This document shows positions 1 to 8,396 of a stretch of DNA of 33,861 nt, piece by piece. This DNA comes from CAIKZJ01 sp964626015 (lineage in GTDB: Bacteria; Bacteroidota; Ignavibacteria; Tepidaquicellales; Tepidaquicellaceae): the NCBI GenBank assembly GCA_964626015.1, contig CAZVCC010000037.1, positions 1-33,861 on the forward strand, in the 5' to 3' direction. A model generated the notes under the pieces. That model was not told where the DNA came from, made no database searches, and saw only the letters and a list, made by a program, of their open reading frames with translations. The position numbers were made by a program, and so were the translations under genes. Within the stretch, counting starts at the first letter, position 1. Each line of letters opens with the position of its first letter.

Positions 1-98
1 TTGACTTCAACGCATCAGAATTTTCCAGCGGTGTCTATTTCTACAGGCTGCAGTCCGAAGGATTTACCGACATCAAGAAAATGATGCTCATCAAATAG
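1..98 (+). CDS. C-terminal end of a T9SS-sorted secreted protein (partial)
   Basis: This is an open frame entering from the window edge (codons in phase from base 3) that encodes 31 residues and stops with TAG at 96-98. The peptide contains SSGVYFYRLQ and ends KKMMLIK. This closely matches the end of the T9SS type A sorting domain of the neighbouring protease, which has ASGVYFYRLE and ends KRMLLIK. It is therefore the last part of a cargo protein exported across the outer membrane by the type IX system. The main body lies outside the window, so its activity cannot be told. A strong hairpin terminator follows 50 bases downstream. Confidence 0.85.
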   Translation, partial: DFNASEFSSGVYFYRLQSEGFTDIKKMMLIK

Positions 99-147
99 TA
101 TCAAATGATATTAACGGAAAATAAAAACATAACCTTCATTTCATTTC

Positions 148-177
148 AAAAGGTGCCGAATACGGCACCTTTTTTAT
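148..177 (+). terminator. Rho-independent terminator after the partial T9SS cargo gene
   Basis: Perfect 8-bp stem AGGTGCCG (151-158) / CGGCACCT (163-170) with loop AATA. It is extended by A/T pairs and followed by a run of T on the plus strand. Confidence 0.9.
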
Positions 178-436
178 TTTTTGCCTATTAAATAGTGGTT
201 TAACTTACAACTTAAAGTAATTATCTAAAGTAGGTTGTAAACATTCATCATTCGGATACCTATAGCGGCTCAAGCTCTAATTTATTGCTTATTATAAGCT
301 CAAACATAAGTCAATTACTATCACTTAAATCATACAGTATAAAAATATTACAAATATACGTGGTTGCTCATTTCTACATATTCTAACAATTAATTTGCTT
401 ATATTTAGTTTATTAACAAAATTAAATTTCCTCGAC
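178..436. other. Gene-free AT-rich spacer upstream of the protease
   Basis: About 260 bases between the terminator and the preferred protease start. I see no open frame of useful length with a convincing start, no RNA gene and no clear repeat. It probably holds the protease promoter, but I cannot point to a convincing -35/-10 pair. Confidence 0.5.
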
Positions 437-3355
437 ATGAAATCGAAATTACTTTTTTTGTCCTGTGCATTAATTTTTGCATTTGGAATCTCAAAGTTCT
501 TGAATGCTCAAATTAGCGTCGAAGGTAAACCTATCAGCAATAATTATCAACTAAAAGCTAATGTAGAAACATTCACAATGCCGCCTTTTGATGTTGAAAA
601 AATGCTTAGGGAAGACGCTTTTGAATCACAGTTTAAAGATATACCTCCAAGATTCGGAAAGAATTTTGATGTTAACTTTGGTTTTAAAAACTCAGGTACT
701 ATAGATATTCTGCCAAACGGTACCAAGGTTTGGAGGTTAGCAATACGGTCTCCGAAAGCAGTATCTATCAACCTGATATTCGATAAGTTCAATCTGCCAA
801 AAGGTTCTACATTCTTTGTCTATAGTAAAGACAAAAGACAGGTATTTGGAGCTTATACTGATATAAACAATCAGTCTTCAAATATTTTCTCTACTACTCC
901 ATGCATAGGGGAAGAAATTATACTTGAATACAATGCCCCCCTTGGTTTGAGAGACCCGGAAATCAACTTATCATCTGTTATTCACGCATATAAAAATGTC
1001 TTCAATTACATGCCGATTAAAGATTACGGCGGTTCAGGAGCATGCAATCGTAATGTATTCTGTCCTGATGGTGATTCTTATAGAGAACAAATTCGTTCCG
1101 TTGCTTTGATTATAAACGGCAGCGGATCAAGATGGTGTACTGGTTCTTTAGTGAATAATACAAGATTTGACGGAACACCTTTTTTCTTAACAGCAAATCA
1201 TTGTATTTCGGGACAAAATGTTGCTAACTGGGTTTTCATTTTTAAGTACGAAGCCCCTACTTGTCCAAATCCTGGAGGTGATGGTCCAACAACTTTCTCA
1301 ATAAATGGATCGACTCTTCTCGCTAATAACTCACATTCAGATTTTGCTTTACTTAAACTTTCAAGTAAACCTCCTGTTAGTTATAATGTATATTACAACG
1401 GCTGGAGTCGTTCTAATGTGCCCGCTACTGGTGGTATTGGTATACACCATCCTGCCGGTGATGTAAAGAAAATTTCTTATGCAATGATGCCTTATACTCC
1501 AAGAACATATTTAGGAACTACAGTCCCGGGTGACAGTTCACACTGGCATGTTTCTTGGACGACTATGCCGGGTTCAGGACAAATTGCAATTACTGAAGGC
1601 GGTTCATCCGGATCTCCAATTTACGACCAGAACAAACGTGTTGTCGGACAGCTTCATGGCGGGTACTCATCATGTACAGCTACGGATAAAACAGATTACT
1701 ACGGTAAATTTGACCGTTCTTGGAATTACGGTTCTACACCCGCTACTAGATTGAAGGACTGGCTCGATTCAGCAAATACGGGTGTCATGTTTGTGGATGG
1801 ATTTGATCCGAATTCAGGACCTCTTAATTCTTTTTCATTGCAATCACCTTCGGCAGGAGTTAATGTAGCTTCAATACCTGGTTCCAACACTGTTTACACT
1901 TTTAACTGGGATACTTCCACAGCAGCAGCATCATACAAATGGATCTTTGGAACATCTTTACCCACCAGATTGCTTTCTATTGCTGTTCCGACAAAGCCTT
2001 TTGATGTTACACTAGGCCAGCTTGATACATACTTAGCAAGCTTAGGAGTTGCTCAGGGCGGGTCTATAAGCGGTTCATGGGATGTATGGGCTTTCAGGAA
2101 TAATCCTCCTGCAAATGATTCTCTAAAAGCATCAAACGGACCGAGAACTATAACTTTTACAAGAACTATGCCATCATTAACAGCATTCTCACTCGTTAGC
2201 CCATTAAATAATGCAAGAATAGAAACACAGTCAGGCAGCTCAGCTCCGCTAAGGATAAACTGGAATAGATCTGGTGCAGGAACAACATATAAATGGTTCT
2301 ATGCTTCACCAAACTTTAGTTCTCCTTCGAACATTAAATTCCGCTTTACATCTGATAATAGCGGATATGATAGTGTTCTTACTACAACTATTGGAAATAT
2401 GGATTCCCTTCTTTCAGGAATCGGTGTTGTAATGGGAGATTCAACCGTCGGACAATGGAGGGTTTATGCTTATACAAGCTCTGATTCTCTGGCATCTACA
2501 CAAACAAATAGCATTACATTTAAGAGACTTCCTATCGCAACTTCTTGCATTGGAACGGGTACGACATCTACAAGCTATCCTTTCTATACTTTATACGAAG
2601 ATTCAAGAACACAAATGCTTTACACAGCATCAGAAATAATTGCCGGCGGAGGTATTGCAGGACAAATATCAAAAATCGGTTTTGATGTTTTGACTGTAGG
2701 ATCTCCTTCGATGAGTAATTTCTCAGTGAAAATGCAGATGATTACTTCTTCAACAATCTCAACTTGGACTAACACTGGCTGGACAGAAGTTTATTCCTCT
2801 GCATCTTACATCCCTTCCGGAACAGGTCTCCAATACATAGAGCTGCAGATACCGTTTCATTTCAACGGAACCAGTAACCTACTAATTGAAGTTTGTTTTG
2901 ATAATGCAGCATGGTCATCAAATACAACGGTAAAGGGTTCATCGCAAACTGGTACTGTGGTACACAACCATGTTGATGGTGGAACAGGATGCAGCTTGAC
3001 TGCAACTTCTACTTCATCAACAAGACCAAATTTATGTTTGGTAATGACGCCACTAGTGGGTATTTTAAATAATAATCAGAATGGATTACCGATTATTTAC
3101 TTATTATCACAAAACTATCCCAATCCGTTCAATCCAGTTACTAAAATTAACTTTGCTATTCCTAAACAAGGATTAGTTTCTCTCAAAATATACGATGTTC
3201 TGGGTAGAGAAGTAAAAACACTCGTAAATGAAATCAAGCCTTCAGGTTTTTATTCTGTTGATTTTAATGGAAATGAATTTGCAAGCGGTGTTTACTTTTA
3301 TCGTCTCGAATCAGGATCATTTAAAGATACGAAGCGTATGTTACTTATAAAATAA
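437..3355 (+). CDS. Secreted lysyl-endopeptidase-like serine protease with SusE-like domains and T9SS sorting domain
   Basis: Predicted exported trypsin-fold protease of 972 residues. The frame opens upstream at 395, but the ATG at 437 begins a clean signal peptide (MKSKLLFLSC, then a hydrophobic run ending LNAQ), so I prefer it. Numbered from that Met: a propeptide to about 195, then GGSGACNRNVFCPDGD, which resembles the mature start of Achromobacter lysyl endopeptidase. The catalytic triad is His255 (TANHC), Asp302 (HSDFALL) and Ser391 (GSSGSP). Two SusE-like Ig repeats follow (about 466-583 and 584-700, each with a LDxxLxxxGVxxG-type motif and an Ig-like core). Next comes a beta-rich domain with YTASEI (about 703-880), and then the T9SS type A sorting domain (888-972, YPNPFNP). 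Specificity for lysine is inferred from family resemblance, not from a mapped pocket. It likely acts at the cell surface or outside. Confidence 0.88.
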   Translation: MKSKLLFLSCALIFAFGISKFLNAQISVEGKPISNNYQLKANVETFTMPPFDVEKMLREDAFESQFKDIPPRFGKNFDVNFGFKNSGTIDILPNGTKVWRLAIRSPKAVSINLIFDKFNLPKGSTFFVYSKDKRQVFGAYTDINNQSSNIFSTTPCIGEEIILEYNAPLGLRDPEINLSSVIHAYKNVFNYMPIKDYGGSGACNRNVFCPDGDSYREQIRSVALIINGSGSRWCTGSLVNNTRFDGTPFFLTANHCISGQNVANWVFIFKYEAPTCPNPGGDGPTTFSINGSTLLANNSHSDFALLKLSSKPPVSYNVYYNGWSRSNVPATGGIGIHHPAGDVKKISYAMMPYTPRTYLGTTVPGDSSHWHVSWTTMPGSGQIAITEGGSSGSPIYDQNKRVVGQLHGGYSSCTATDKTDYYGKFDRSWNYGSTPATRLKDWLDSANTGVMFVDGFDPNSGPLNSFSLQSPSAGVNVASIPGSNTVYTFNWDTSTAAASYKWIFGTSLPTRLLSIAVPTKPFDVTLGQLDTYLASLGVAQGGSISGSWDVWAFRNNPPANDSLKASNGPRTITFTRTMPSLTAFSLVSPLNNARIETQSGSSAPLRINWNRSGAGTTYKWFYASPNFSSPSNIKFRFTSDNSGYDSVLTTTIGNMDSLLSGIGVVMGDSTVGQWRVYAYTSSDSLASTQTNSITFKRLPIATSCIGTGTTSTSYPFYTLYEDSRTQMLYTASEIIAGGGIAGQISKIGFDVLTVGSPSMSNFSVKMQMITSSTISTWTNTGWTEVYSSASYIPSGTGLQYIELQIPFHFNGTSNLLIEVCFDNAAWSSNTTVKGSSQTGTVVHNHVDGGTGCSLTATSTSSTRPNLCLVMTPLVGILNNNQNGLPIIYLLSQNYPNPFNPVTKINFAIPKQGLVSLKIYDVLGREVKTLVNEIKPSGFYSVDFNGNEFASGVYFYRLESGSFKDTKRMLLIK

Positions 3356-3372
3356 GATTATAATTATTTATT

Positions 3373-3405
3373 AAAAGGCACCGTTTTAATTTGGTGCCTT
3401 TTTTG
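3373..3405 (+). terminator. Rho-independent terminator of the protease gene
   Basis: GGCACC (3377-3382) pairs with GGTGCC (3393-3398) across a 10-base loop, with flanking A and T runs. It lies 20 bases after the protease stop codon. Confidence 0.85.
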
Positions 3406-3486
3406 TTTACATTAATTATTTTTTGCCTTTATTCTTTTACCATTAATAAATAATATTTCAACATTTATAAAACCAAATAATACGAT

Positions 3487-4704
3487 ATGGCTAAATTAAC
3501 TTTAGACAACTTAATAGAAAGAAATCTAATCAAAGGGAAAAGAGTCCTCGTACGCGTTGATTTCAACGTTCCTCTTGATGAAAACAGAAAAATAACAGAC
3601 CCCAAAAGAATTAATGAAAGTTTAGCGACAATTAATGCAATTACTAAAAACGGCGGCAAATGCATACTAATGAGCCATCTCGGAAGACCAAAAGGTGAAA
3701 AGAATCCAAAATACTCACTAAATGTTGTTGCGGAATTCTTTGCAGGTACACTTGATAAGCCGGTATTATTCTCGGATGATTGTATTGGACCTGATAACAA
3801 AACGGTAATAGATAATATGAAAGAAGGTGATATTCTTTTGCTTGAAAACCTGAGATTCTATAAAGATGAGGAAAAAAACTTACCTGAATTTGCTGAGAAA
3901 CTTGCAGTTTATGGTGATATATACATTAATGATGCATTTGGTACAGCACATCGTGCTCATGCCTCAACAGAGGGAGTAACTCACTTTATCAATCAATGTG
4001 CGGCAGGATATCTTATGGAAAAAGAACTTCAATATCTTGCTTCCGCCATTGATAATCCTAAACGCCCGCTTTGTGCTATACTTGGAGGTTCAAAGATATC
4101 CGGCAAAATTGATGTTCTAGATAATCTTTTAAAGATTGCAGATAAGATACTAATAGGCGGCGGTATGATGTTCACATTCTACAAAGCTATGGGACTCGAA
4201 ATCGGAAAATCCATCCTCGAAGAAGATAAAGTTGAGCTTGCTAAAGAAGTACTCGAAAAAGTAAAGTCTTCGGGTAAGGAATTCCTTCTTCCGAGTGACA
4301 TTGTCATTGCCGATAAGTTTGATAATTCAGCTAAAACAATAGTTATCCCATTTGATAAGTTTTCAGATGATACAAAAGAATGGATGGGCATGGATATAGG
4401 TCCTGATACAATTAATAGATACAAAGAAGCTATCATAAATTCCAAAACAGTTGTTTGGAACGGACCTATGGGTGTCTTTGAAATGGACAAGTTTGCAAAA
4501 GGCACAGTTGAGGTTGCCAATGCTCTTGCTGACGCAACAAAGAAAGATGCTATAACAATTATCGGAGGCGGTGATTCTGCGGCCGCTATCGCAAAAGCCG
4601 GTCTGGAAAAAGAAGTGTCGCACGTATCAACAGGCGGCGGTGCATCACTTGAATTCCTTGAGGGAAAGAAACTGCCCGGAGTGGAAGCTCTAACAGAAGT
4701 ATAA
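3487..4704 (+). CDS. pgk: Phosphoglycerate kinase
   Basis: Glycolytic cytoplasmic enzyme that transfers phosphate from 1,3-bisphosphoglycerate to ADP. At 405 residues it has normal family length. The N-domain shows VRVDFNVPLD (substrate-binding Asp25 and Asn27), SHLGRP and ENLRFYKDEE. The middle has NDAFGTAHRAHAS and LGGSKISGKIDV. The C-domain has WNGPMGVFE, GGGDSAAA and the closing STGGGASLEFLEGK. The ATG at 3487 starts exactly at the conserved N-terminus; no Shine-Dalgarno is evident. It stands alone between two terminators and converges with the lpxC-fabZ end of the envelope operon. Confidence 0.98.
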   Translation: MAKLTLDNLIERNLIKGKRVLVRVDFNVPLDENRKITDPKRINESLATINAITKNGGKCILMSHLGRPKGEKNPKYSLNVVAEFFAGTLDKPVLFSDDCIGPDNKTVIDNMKEGDILLLENLRFYKDEEKNLPEFAEKLAVYGDIYINDAFGTAHRAHASTEGVTHFINQCAAGYLMEKELQYLASAIDNPKRPLCAILGGSKISGKIDVLDNLLKIADKILIGGGMMFTFYKAMGLEIGKSILEEDKVELAKEVLEKVKSSGKEFLLPSDIVIADKFDNSAKTIVIPFDKFSDDTKEWMGMDIGPDTINRYKEAIINSKTVVWNGPMGVFEMDKFAKGTVEVANALADATKKDAITIIGGGDSAAAIAKAGLEKEVSHVSTGGGASLEFLEGKKLPGVEALTEV

Positions 4705-4735
4705 TTTTTTGTAATGATTATAAAATATAATATTA

Positions 4736-4760
4736 AAATGGGGACTAATAATCCCCATTT
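4736..4760. terminator. Bidirectional terminator between pgk and lpxC-fabZ
   Basis: Perfect 9-bp stem AAATGGGGA (4736-4744) / TCCCCATTT (4752-4760) with a 7-base loop. It lies midway between two convergent stop codons, with AT-rich sequence on both sides. Confidence 0.8.
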
Positions 4761-4774
4761 AATGTTTCAGAATT

Positions 4775-6199
4775 TTAATTTTCTATCTTAGGTTTATCAA
4801 CTAAAGCAACAGAAAATTCACCCTCAGCAGCAAGTTCTCCGCCCACAAAACTTTTGTAAGCTTTTCCCTTTAACTTACAGAATCCTCTCCTGTATGATAG
4901 GATTTCCATCTCAAAAATTAGTTGATCGCCGGGAACTACCTGCTTTTTAAATTTCACATTATCCATTGATGTAAAAAATGCAAGCTTACCATCTATATCG
5001 TCCATGGTGTGCATTAGCAGTACACCTCCGCACTGTGCCATAGCTTCAACGATAAGCACACCAGGCATGATCGGTTTAACAGGGAAATGTCCAACAAAAA
5101 AAGGTTCATTAAAAGTTACATTCTTTAGCCCAACAATTTTATTGTTTTCTGAATCTATATCAAGAATTCTATCTATTAGCAGAAAAGGATATCTGTGAGG
5201 AAGTATTTTCATTATTGCCTCGATATCAAGCACACCATTAGAAGACTTTAGCATTTGGAATTTCTTCACCCTTTTGTTCTGTAAATATAATTTACGAAGC
5301 ATTTTAGTGAACTCAACATTAGCCTTATGACCTGGACGAGCAGCTAATATCTGTCCCTTAATAGGAGCACCAATTAAGGCAAGATCGCCTATCATGTCTA
5401 GTATCTTGTGTCTTGCGGGTTCATTCTTAAACCTTAAACGAGTATCATTTAATATACCGGATTTACCTATGGTAATTTTCGGATCAAGATTAAGTTTCTT
5501 CTTGAACTTTTCAAATTCATCGTCCGTGAATTCTTTGTCAACAATAACGACTGCATTATCAATCGATCCGCCTTTTATCAGATTATTGTCAACAAGCATT
5601 TCAATTTCTTTAAGAAAGCAGAATGTTCTTGCTGGTGCAAATTCTTTCTCGAATTCTTCTTTCAGATTAAACAATCCTGAATGTTGAGAACCAAGTGCAG
5701 GGTTCAAGAAATCAATCATAACGGTAATTCTGAAGTCATTTTTAAGAGGCAATGCAACAATATCAACAAAACCGTCGTCAGTATGGTAATGAACTGTATC
5801 TTCTATTACAAGATAATCCCTGTCGGCATCCTGCTCTATTATTCCTGCATTATGAAGTGTTTTAACGTAATCTTTCGCACTTCCATCCATAACAGGAGGT
5901 TCATTAGTATCAAGTTCTACGATTACATTATCAATCTCACATCCCATAATTGCAGAAAGCACATGTTCAACAGTATGAATTTCCACCCCTTCTTTTGCAA
6001 TTGTTGTACCTCGAGAGATATCAATTACATGATCAATGTCAGCAGGAATCTCCGGTGATTTTTCGAGATCAATTCTCTTAAACTTTATTCCGTAATTCTC
6101 AGGAGCCGGTTTAAAAGTCATCTTTGATTTATTACCAGTATGCAGACCAACTCCGGATAAGGATGCACTATTCTGAATAGTTCTTTGTTTTATCAGCAT
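4775..6199 (-). CDS. lpxC/fabZ: Bifunctional LpxC deacetylase / FabZ hydroxyacyl-ACP dehydratase
   Basis: Fusion of two enzymes, 474 residues. Residues 1 to about 305 are LpxC, the zinc deacetylase of UDP-3-O-acyl-GlcNAc that commits to lipid A synthesis. Visible residues are the general base Glu78 and zinc ligand His79 (HTVEHVLS), His264 and Asp268 (RHKILDMIGD), and His291 (RPGHKAN). Residues from about 325 are FabZ, the dehydratase of fatty acid elongation: ILPHRYPFLLIDR, then catalytic His371 (VGHFPVKPIMPG) and Glu385 (IVEAMAQ), 14 residues apart as in E. coli FabZ. The fusion is well known in Bacteroidota and relatives. It starts 2 bases after the lpxD stop and is the last gene of the operon. 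The usual next gene, lpxA, is absent; a terminator and pgk follow instead. Confidence 0.97.
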   Translation of the reverse strand: MLIKQRTIQNSASLSGVGLHTGNKSKMTFKPAPENYGIKFKRIDLEKSPEIPADIDHVIDISRGTTIAKEGVEIHTVEHVLSAIMGCEIDNVIVELDTNEPPVMDGSAKDYVKTLHNAGIIEQDADRDYLVIEDTVHYHTDDGFVDIVALPLKNDFRITVMIDFLNPALGSQHSGLFNLKEEFEKEFAPARTFCFLKEIEMLVDNNLIKGGSIDNAVVIVDKEFTDDEFEKFKKKLNLDPKITIGKSGILNDTRLRFKNEPARHKILDMIGDLALIGAPIKGQILAARPGHKANVEFTKMLRKLYLQNKRVKKFQMLKSSNGVLDIEAIMKILPHRYPFLLIDRILDIDSENNKIVGLKNVTFNEPFFVGHFPVKPIMPGVLIVEAMAQCGGVLLMHTMDDIDGKLAFFTSMDNVKFKKQVVPGDQLIFEMEILSYRRGFCKLKGKAYKSFVGGELAAEGEFSVALVDKPKIEN

Positions 6200-6201
6200 T
6201 T

Positions 6202-7218
6202 TTATTTATTCTTATCTTCTAATTTTTTGATACGTTCTTTTAACCTGGGTATTTCTTTTATGTTTACTTCGTCCTTCAATGCATCTCTCATTGGTTTACT
6301 TCTGTATCCTGTATAAACACCCGGCCGTGAAATCGATTTGGCAACACCAACTGATGCCCCAATTATTACATCATCACAAATTGTCAAGTGTCCGACTATT
6401 CCGGCCTGCCCACCTATCATGCATCTTTTGCCTATCTTAGTTGAACCGGCTATTCCTACCTGCGCTGCAATAACTGTGTCTTCATCTATTTCAACATTAT
6501 GAGCAATCTGTATCTGATTATCGAGCTTAACACCTCTGCGTAGAATAGTTTCACCGATCGTAGCTCTGTCAATAGTGCAATTGCTTCCTATTTCAACTTC
6601 ATCTTCAATTTTTACGATACCACTTTGCAATATTTTTTTAAACTGACCCTTGTCATCTTTCGCAAAACCAAACCCGTCGCTTCCTACAACAGTTCCAGAA
6701 TGAACCGTTACATTGTTTCCTAATATACAGCCGTTATAAATAGAAACGTTGCTTTCTATTACGCAATTATTACCGATTACAACATCAAATCCGATTGAAA
6801 CATTAGAATGTATTTCCGTATTTTCCCCTATTACAGTATTCATACCGATCTTAACGAAATCATCAATGAAAACATCTTTACCAACAACGACTCCTTCAGC
6901 AAATACACTGTTTGAAGATATCCCAATATTTTTTTGCTTCTTGATTTCAAATAATTCCAGTAGTTTTATAAATGCGAAATATGGATCTTTAACTTTAAGT
7001 ATAGTAATATCATCCCTTTTTGCCGGGAGTACAAAATCCTTTGATACTATAACAGCACCAGCTTTTGTTGTTTTGAAATGTTTAGCATACAAAGGATTTG
7101 AGATAAAAGTTATTTGATCAATACTAGATGTTTCAATTTTTCCGGGTCCTCGTATCTCAAGTTCGGGATTCCCGTTTAATTCTGCACCAATTATATTTGC
7201 AATTACAGATAACTTCAC
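6202..7218 (-). CDS. lpxD: UDP-3-O-(3-hydroxyacyl)glucosamine N-acyltransferase
   Basis: LpxD adds the second acyl chain, from acyl-ACP, to the lipid A precursor in the cytoplasm, directly after LpxC. It has 338 residues. The N-terminal uridine-binding part (1 to about 100) is followed by a long left-handed beta-helix of hexapeptide repeats (about 100-300, for example VVVGKDVFI, VIGENTEI, VIGNNCVI). The catalytic His240 lies in IQIAHNVEI, and VGSDGFGF is present. The C-terminus is a short charged helix (RLKERIKKLED). Its start overlaps the upstream ompH-like stop by 4 bases, which points to translational coupling. Confidence 0.97.
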   Translation of the reverse strand: MKLSVIANIIGAELNGNPELEIRGPGKIETSSIDQITFISNPLYAKHFKTTKAGAVIVSKDFVLPAKRDDITILKVKDPYFAFIKLLELFEIKKQKNIGISSNSVFAEGVVVGKDVFIDDFVKIGMNTVIGENTEIHSNVSIGFDVVIGNNCVIESNVSIYNGCILGNNVTVHSGTVVGSDGFGFAKDDKGQFKKILQSGIVKIEDEVEIGSNCTIDRATIGETILRRGVKLDNQIQIAHNVEIDEDTVIAAQVGIAGSTKIGKRCMIGGQAGIVGHLTICDDVIIGASVGVAKSISRPGVYTGYRSKPMRDALKDEVNIKEIPRLKERIKKLEDKNK

Positions 7219-7766
7219 TGATCTTTACCTTCAACAATTCTTTGAACCTTGATTGTAACGTCATATTTTTCATTGACGTATAATAACAACAAATCGCTAT
7301 TCCTGTCAAAAACATAATCAAAATCCTCTTTCTTAGCAACAGTTTCAATCGCTTTAAATATTCTATCCTGAACAGGCTTCATAAATTCTATCTGCTTCTG
7401 AAAATATTCTCCGCCTTCACCAAATTTTTGCACTTTAAAATTTGATGCATTAGTTTCAAGGTCTTTTATTGTTTTCTCATACTGTTGTTTCAGCTGTTCC
7501 GAGAGTATTAACTTTTTCTTTTCAAATTCATCCTTAGTGTTTTTGAGACTATCATTTAGATCATTCAACTGTTTCTGCCATTCCTGAACGAGGTTATCAA
7601 GCTTTAGTTTGGCATCTTTTGCTTCCTGCATGTTATCAATTATCTTTTTCGAGTCAATATATCCGACTTTTGTCTGGGAATAAGTAATGCCCGTACTTAT
7701 AAGAAGAACAAACAAAACAAAAACCAAAGCGGTTTTAATTTTAATTAATTTCAATTGAAAGAACAT
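7215..7766 (-). CDS. OmpH/Skp-family periplasmic chaperone (second copy)
   Basis: 183-residue predicted periplasmic chaperone for unfolded outer-membrane proteins. A signal peptide ends near ITYSQ, and the mature protein begins KVGYIDSKKIID, the usual OmpH opening. A long charged coiled coil follows (about 55-145, rich in K, E, Q and L), forming the tentacles of the Skp trimer, then a C-terminal beta part (DFDYVFDRNSDLLLLYVNEKYDVT). It sits 12 bases after its paralogue and overlaps lpxD by 4 bases. The two tandem copies differ considerably, so the duplication is old. Which one is the main Skp equivalent cannot be told. Confidence 0.92.
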   Translation of the reverse strand: MFFQLKLIKIKTALVFVLFVLLISTGITYSQTKVGYIDSKKIIDNMQEAKDAKLKLDNLVQEWQKQLNDLNDSLKNTKDEFEKKKLILSEQLKQQYEKTIKDLETNASNFKVQKFGEGGEYFQKQIEFMKPVQDRIFKAIETVAKKEDFDYVFDRNSDLLLLYVNEKYDVTIKVQRIVEGKDQ

Positions 7767-7778
7767 AATATTTAAAAT

Positions 7779-8342
7779 TTACTTTAATTTATCAAGTACC
7801 TTAAATGTTATATCATATTCTTTATCACCGTATATCAGGGTACCATCAGCCTTATCAAATACGAAATTGATTTTCAAATCTTTTGCTACATTTTCAATTG
7901 CTTTTGTTATCTTTTCCTTAATGGGCTTGAACATCTCGTTCTGTTTTTGCAATAGTTCTTCCTGAACTTTTTGTTTATAAATAGTTAATGCCTCATCTTG
8001 GTCCTGTAAATTCTTTTGAAGCCCTTGCATTTCTTCATTTAGTTTTTTAAGATCCGCTTCAGACTTTACCTGTCCAGATTCAACTGATTTCTGAGCTTCT
8101 TCATATCTGGTCTTAAAAGATTCTGCATTAGTTTTGAGGTCTTTTTCTTTTGCTTGAACTGTATCAATGTATAATTTTTTCAGGTTTTCAAGGTCTGCAA
8201 GTACTTTTTGTGATTCTGGCAGCTGCTTTAATATCACTTCACTATCAACATAACCGACCTTTATATTCTGAGCAATTGAAACACCCGTAAACGCTATAAA
8301 CACAAATAATAGCGCTGTTAACTTTAAATGATTCTTTTTCAA
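7779..8342 (-). CDS. OmpH/Skp-family periplasmic chaperone (first copy)
   Basis: 187 residues with a signal peptide (MKKNHLKLTALLFVFIAF to about SIAQ). The mature start is IKVGYVDSEVILKQLPES, followed by a coiled coil (about 45-140) and the typical end FVFDKADGTLIYGDKEYDITFKV. The start codon is TTG at 8342; it is supported by a strong AAGGAG site 7 bases upstream and by the signal peptide beginning there. It lies directly after bamA, the usual partner: Skp hands outer-membrane proteins to the Bam machine. Confidence 0.93.
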   Translation of the reverse strand: MKKNHLKLTALLFVFIAFTGVSIAQNIKVGYVDSEVILKQLPESQKVLADLENLKKLYIDTVQAKEKDLKTNAESFKTRYEEAQKSVESGQVKSEADLKKLNEEMQGLQKNLQDQDEALTIYKQKVQEELLQKQNEMFKPIKEKITKAIENVAKDLKINFVFDKADGTLIYGDKEYDITFKVLDKLK

Positions 8343-8396
8343 AAAATTTCTCCTTGAATATTTAATTTATTAATAAAAATTTAAAACTCATTATAA

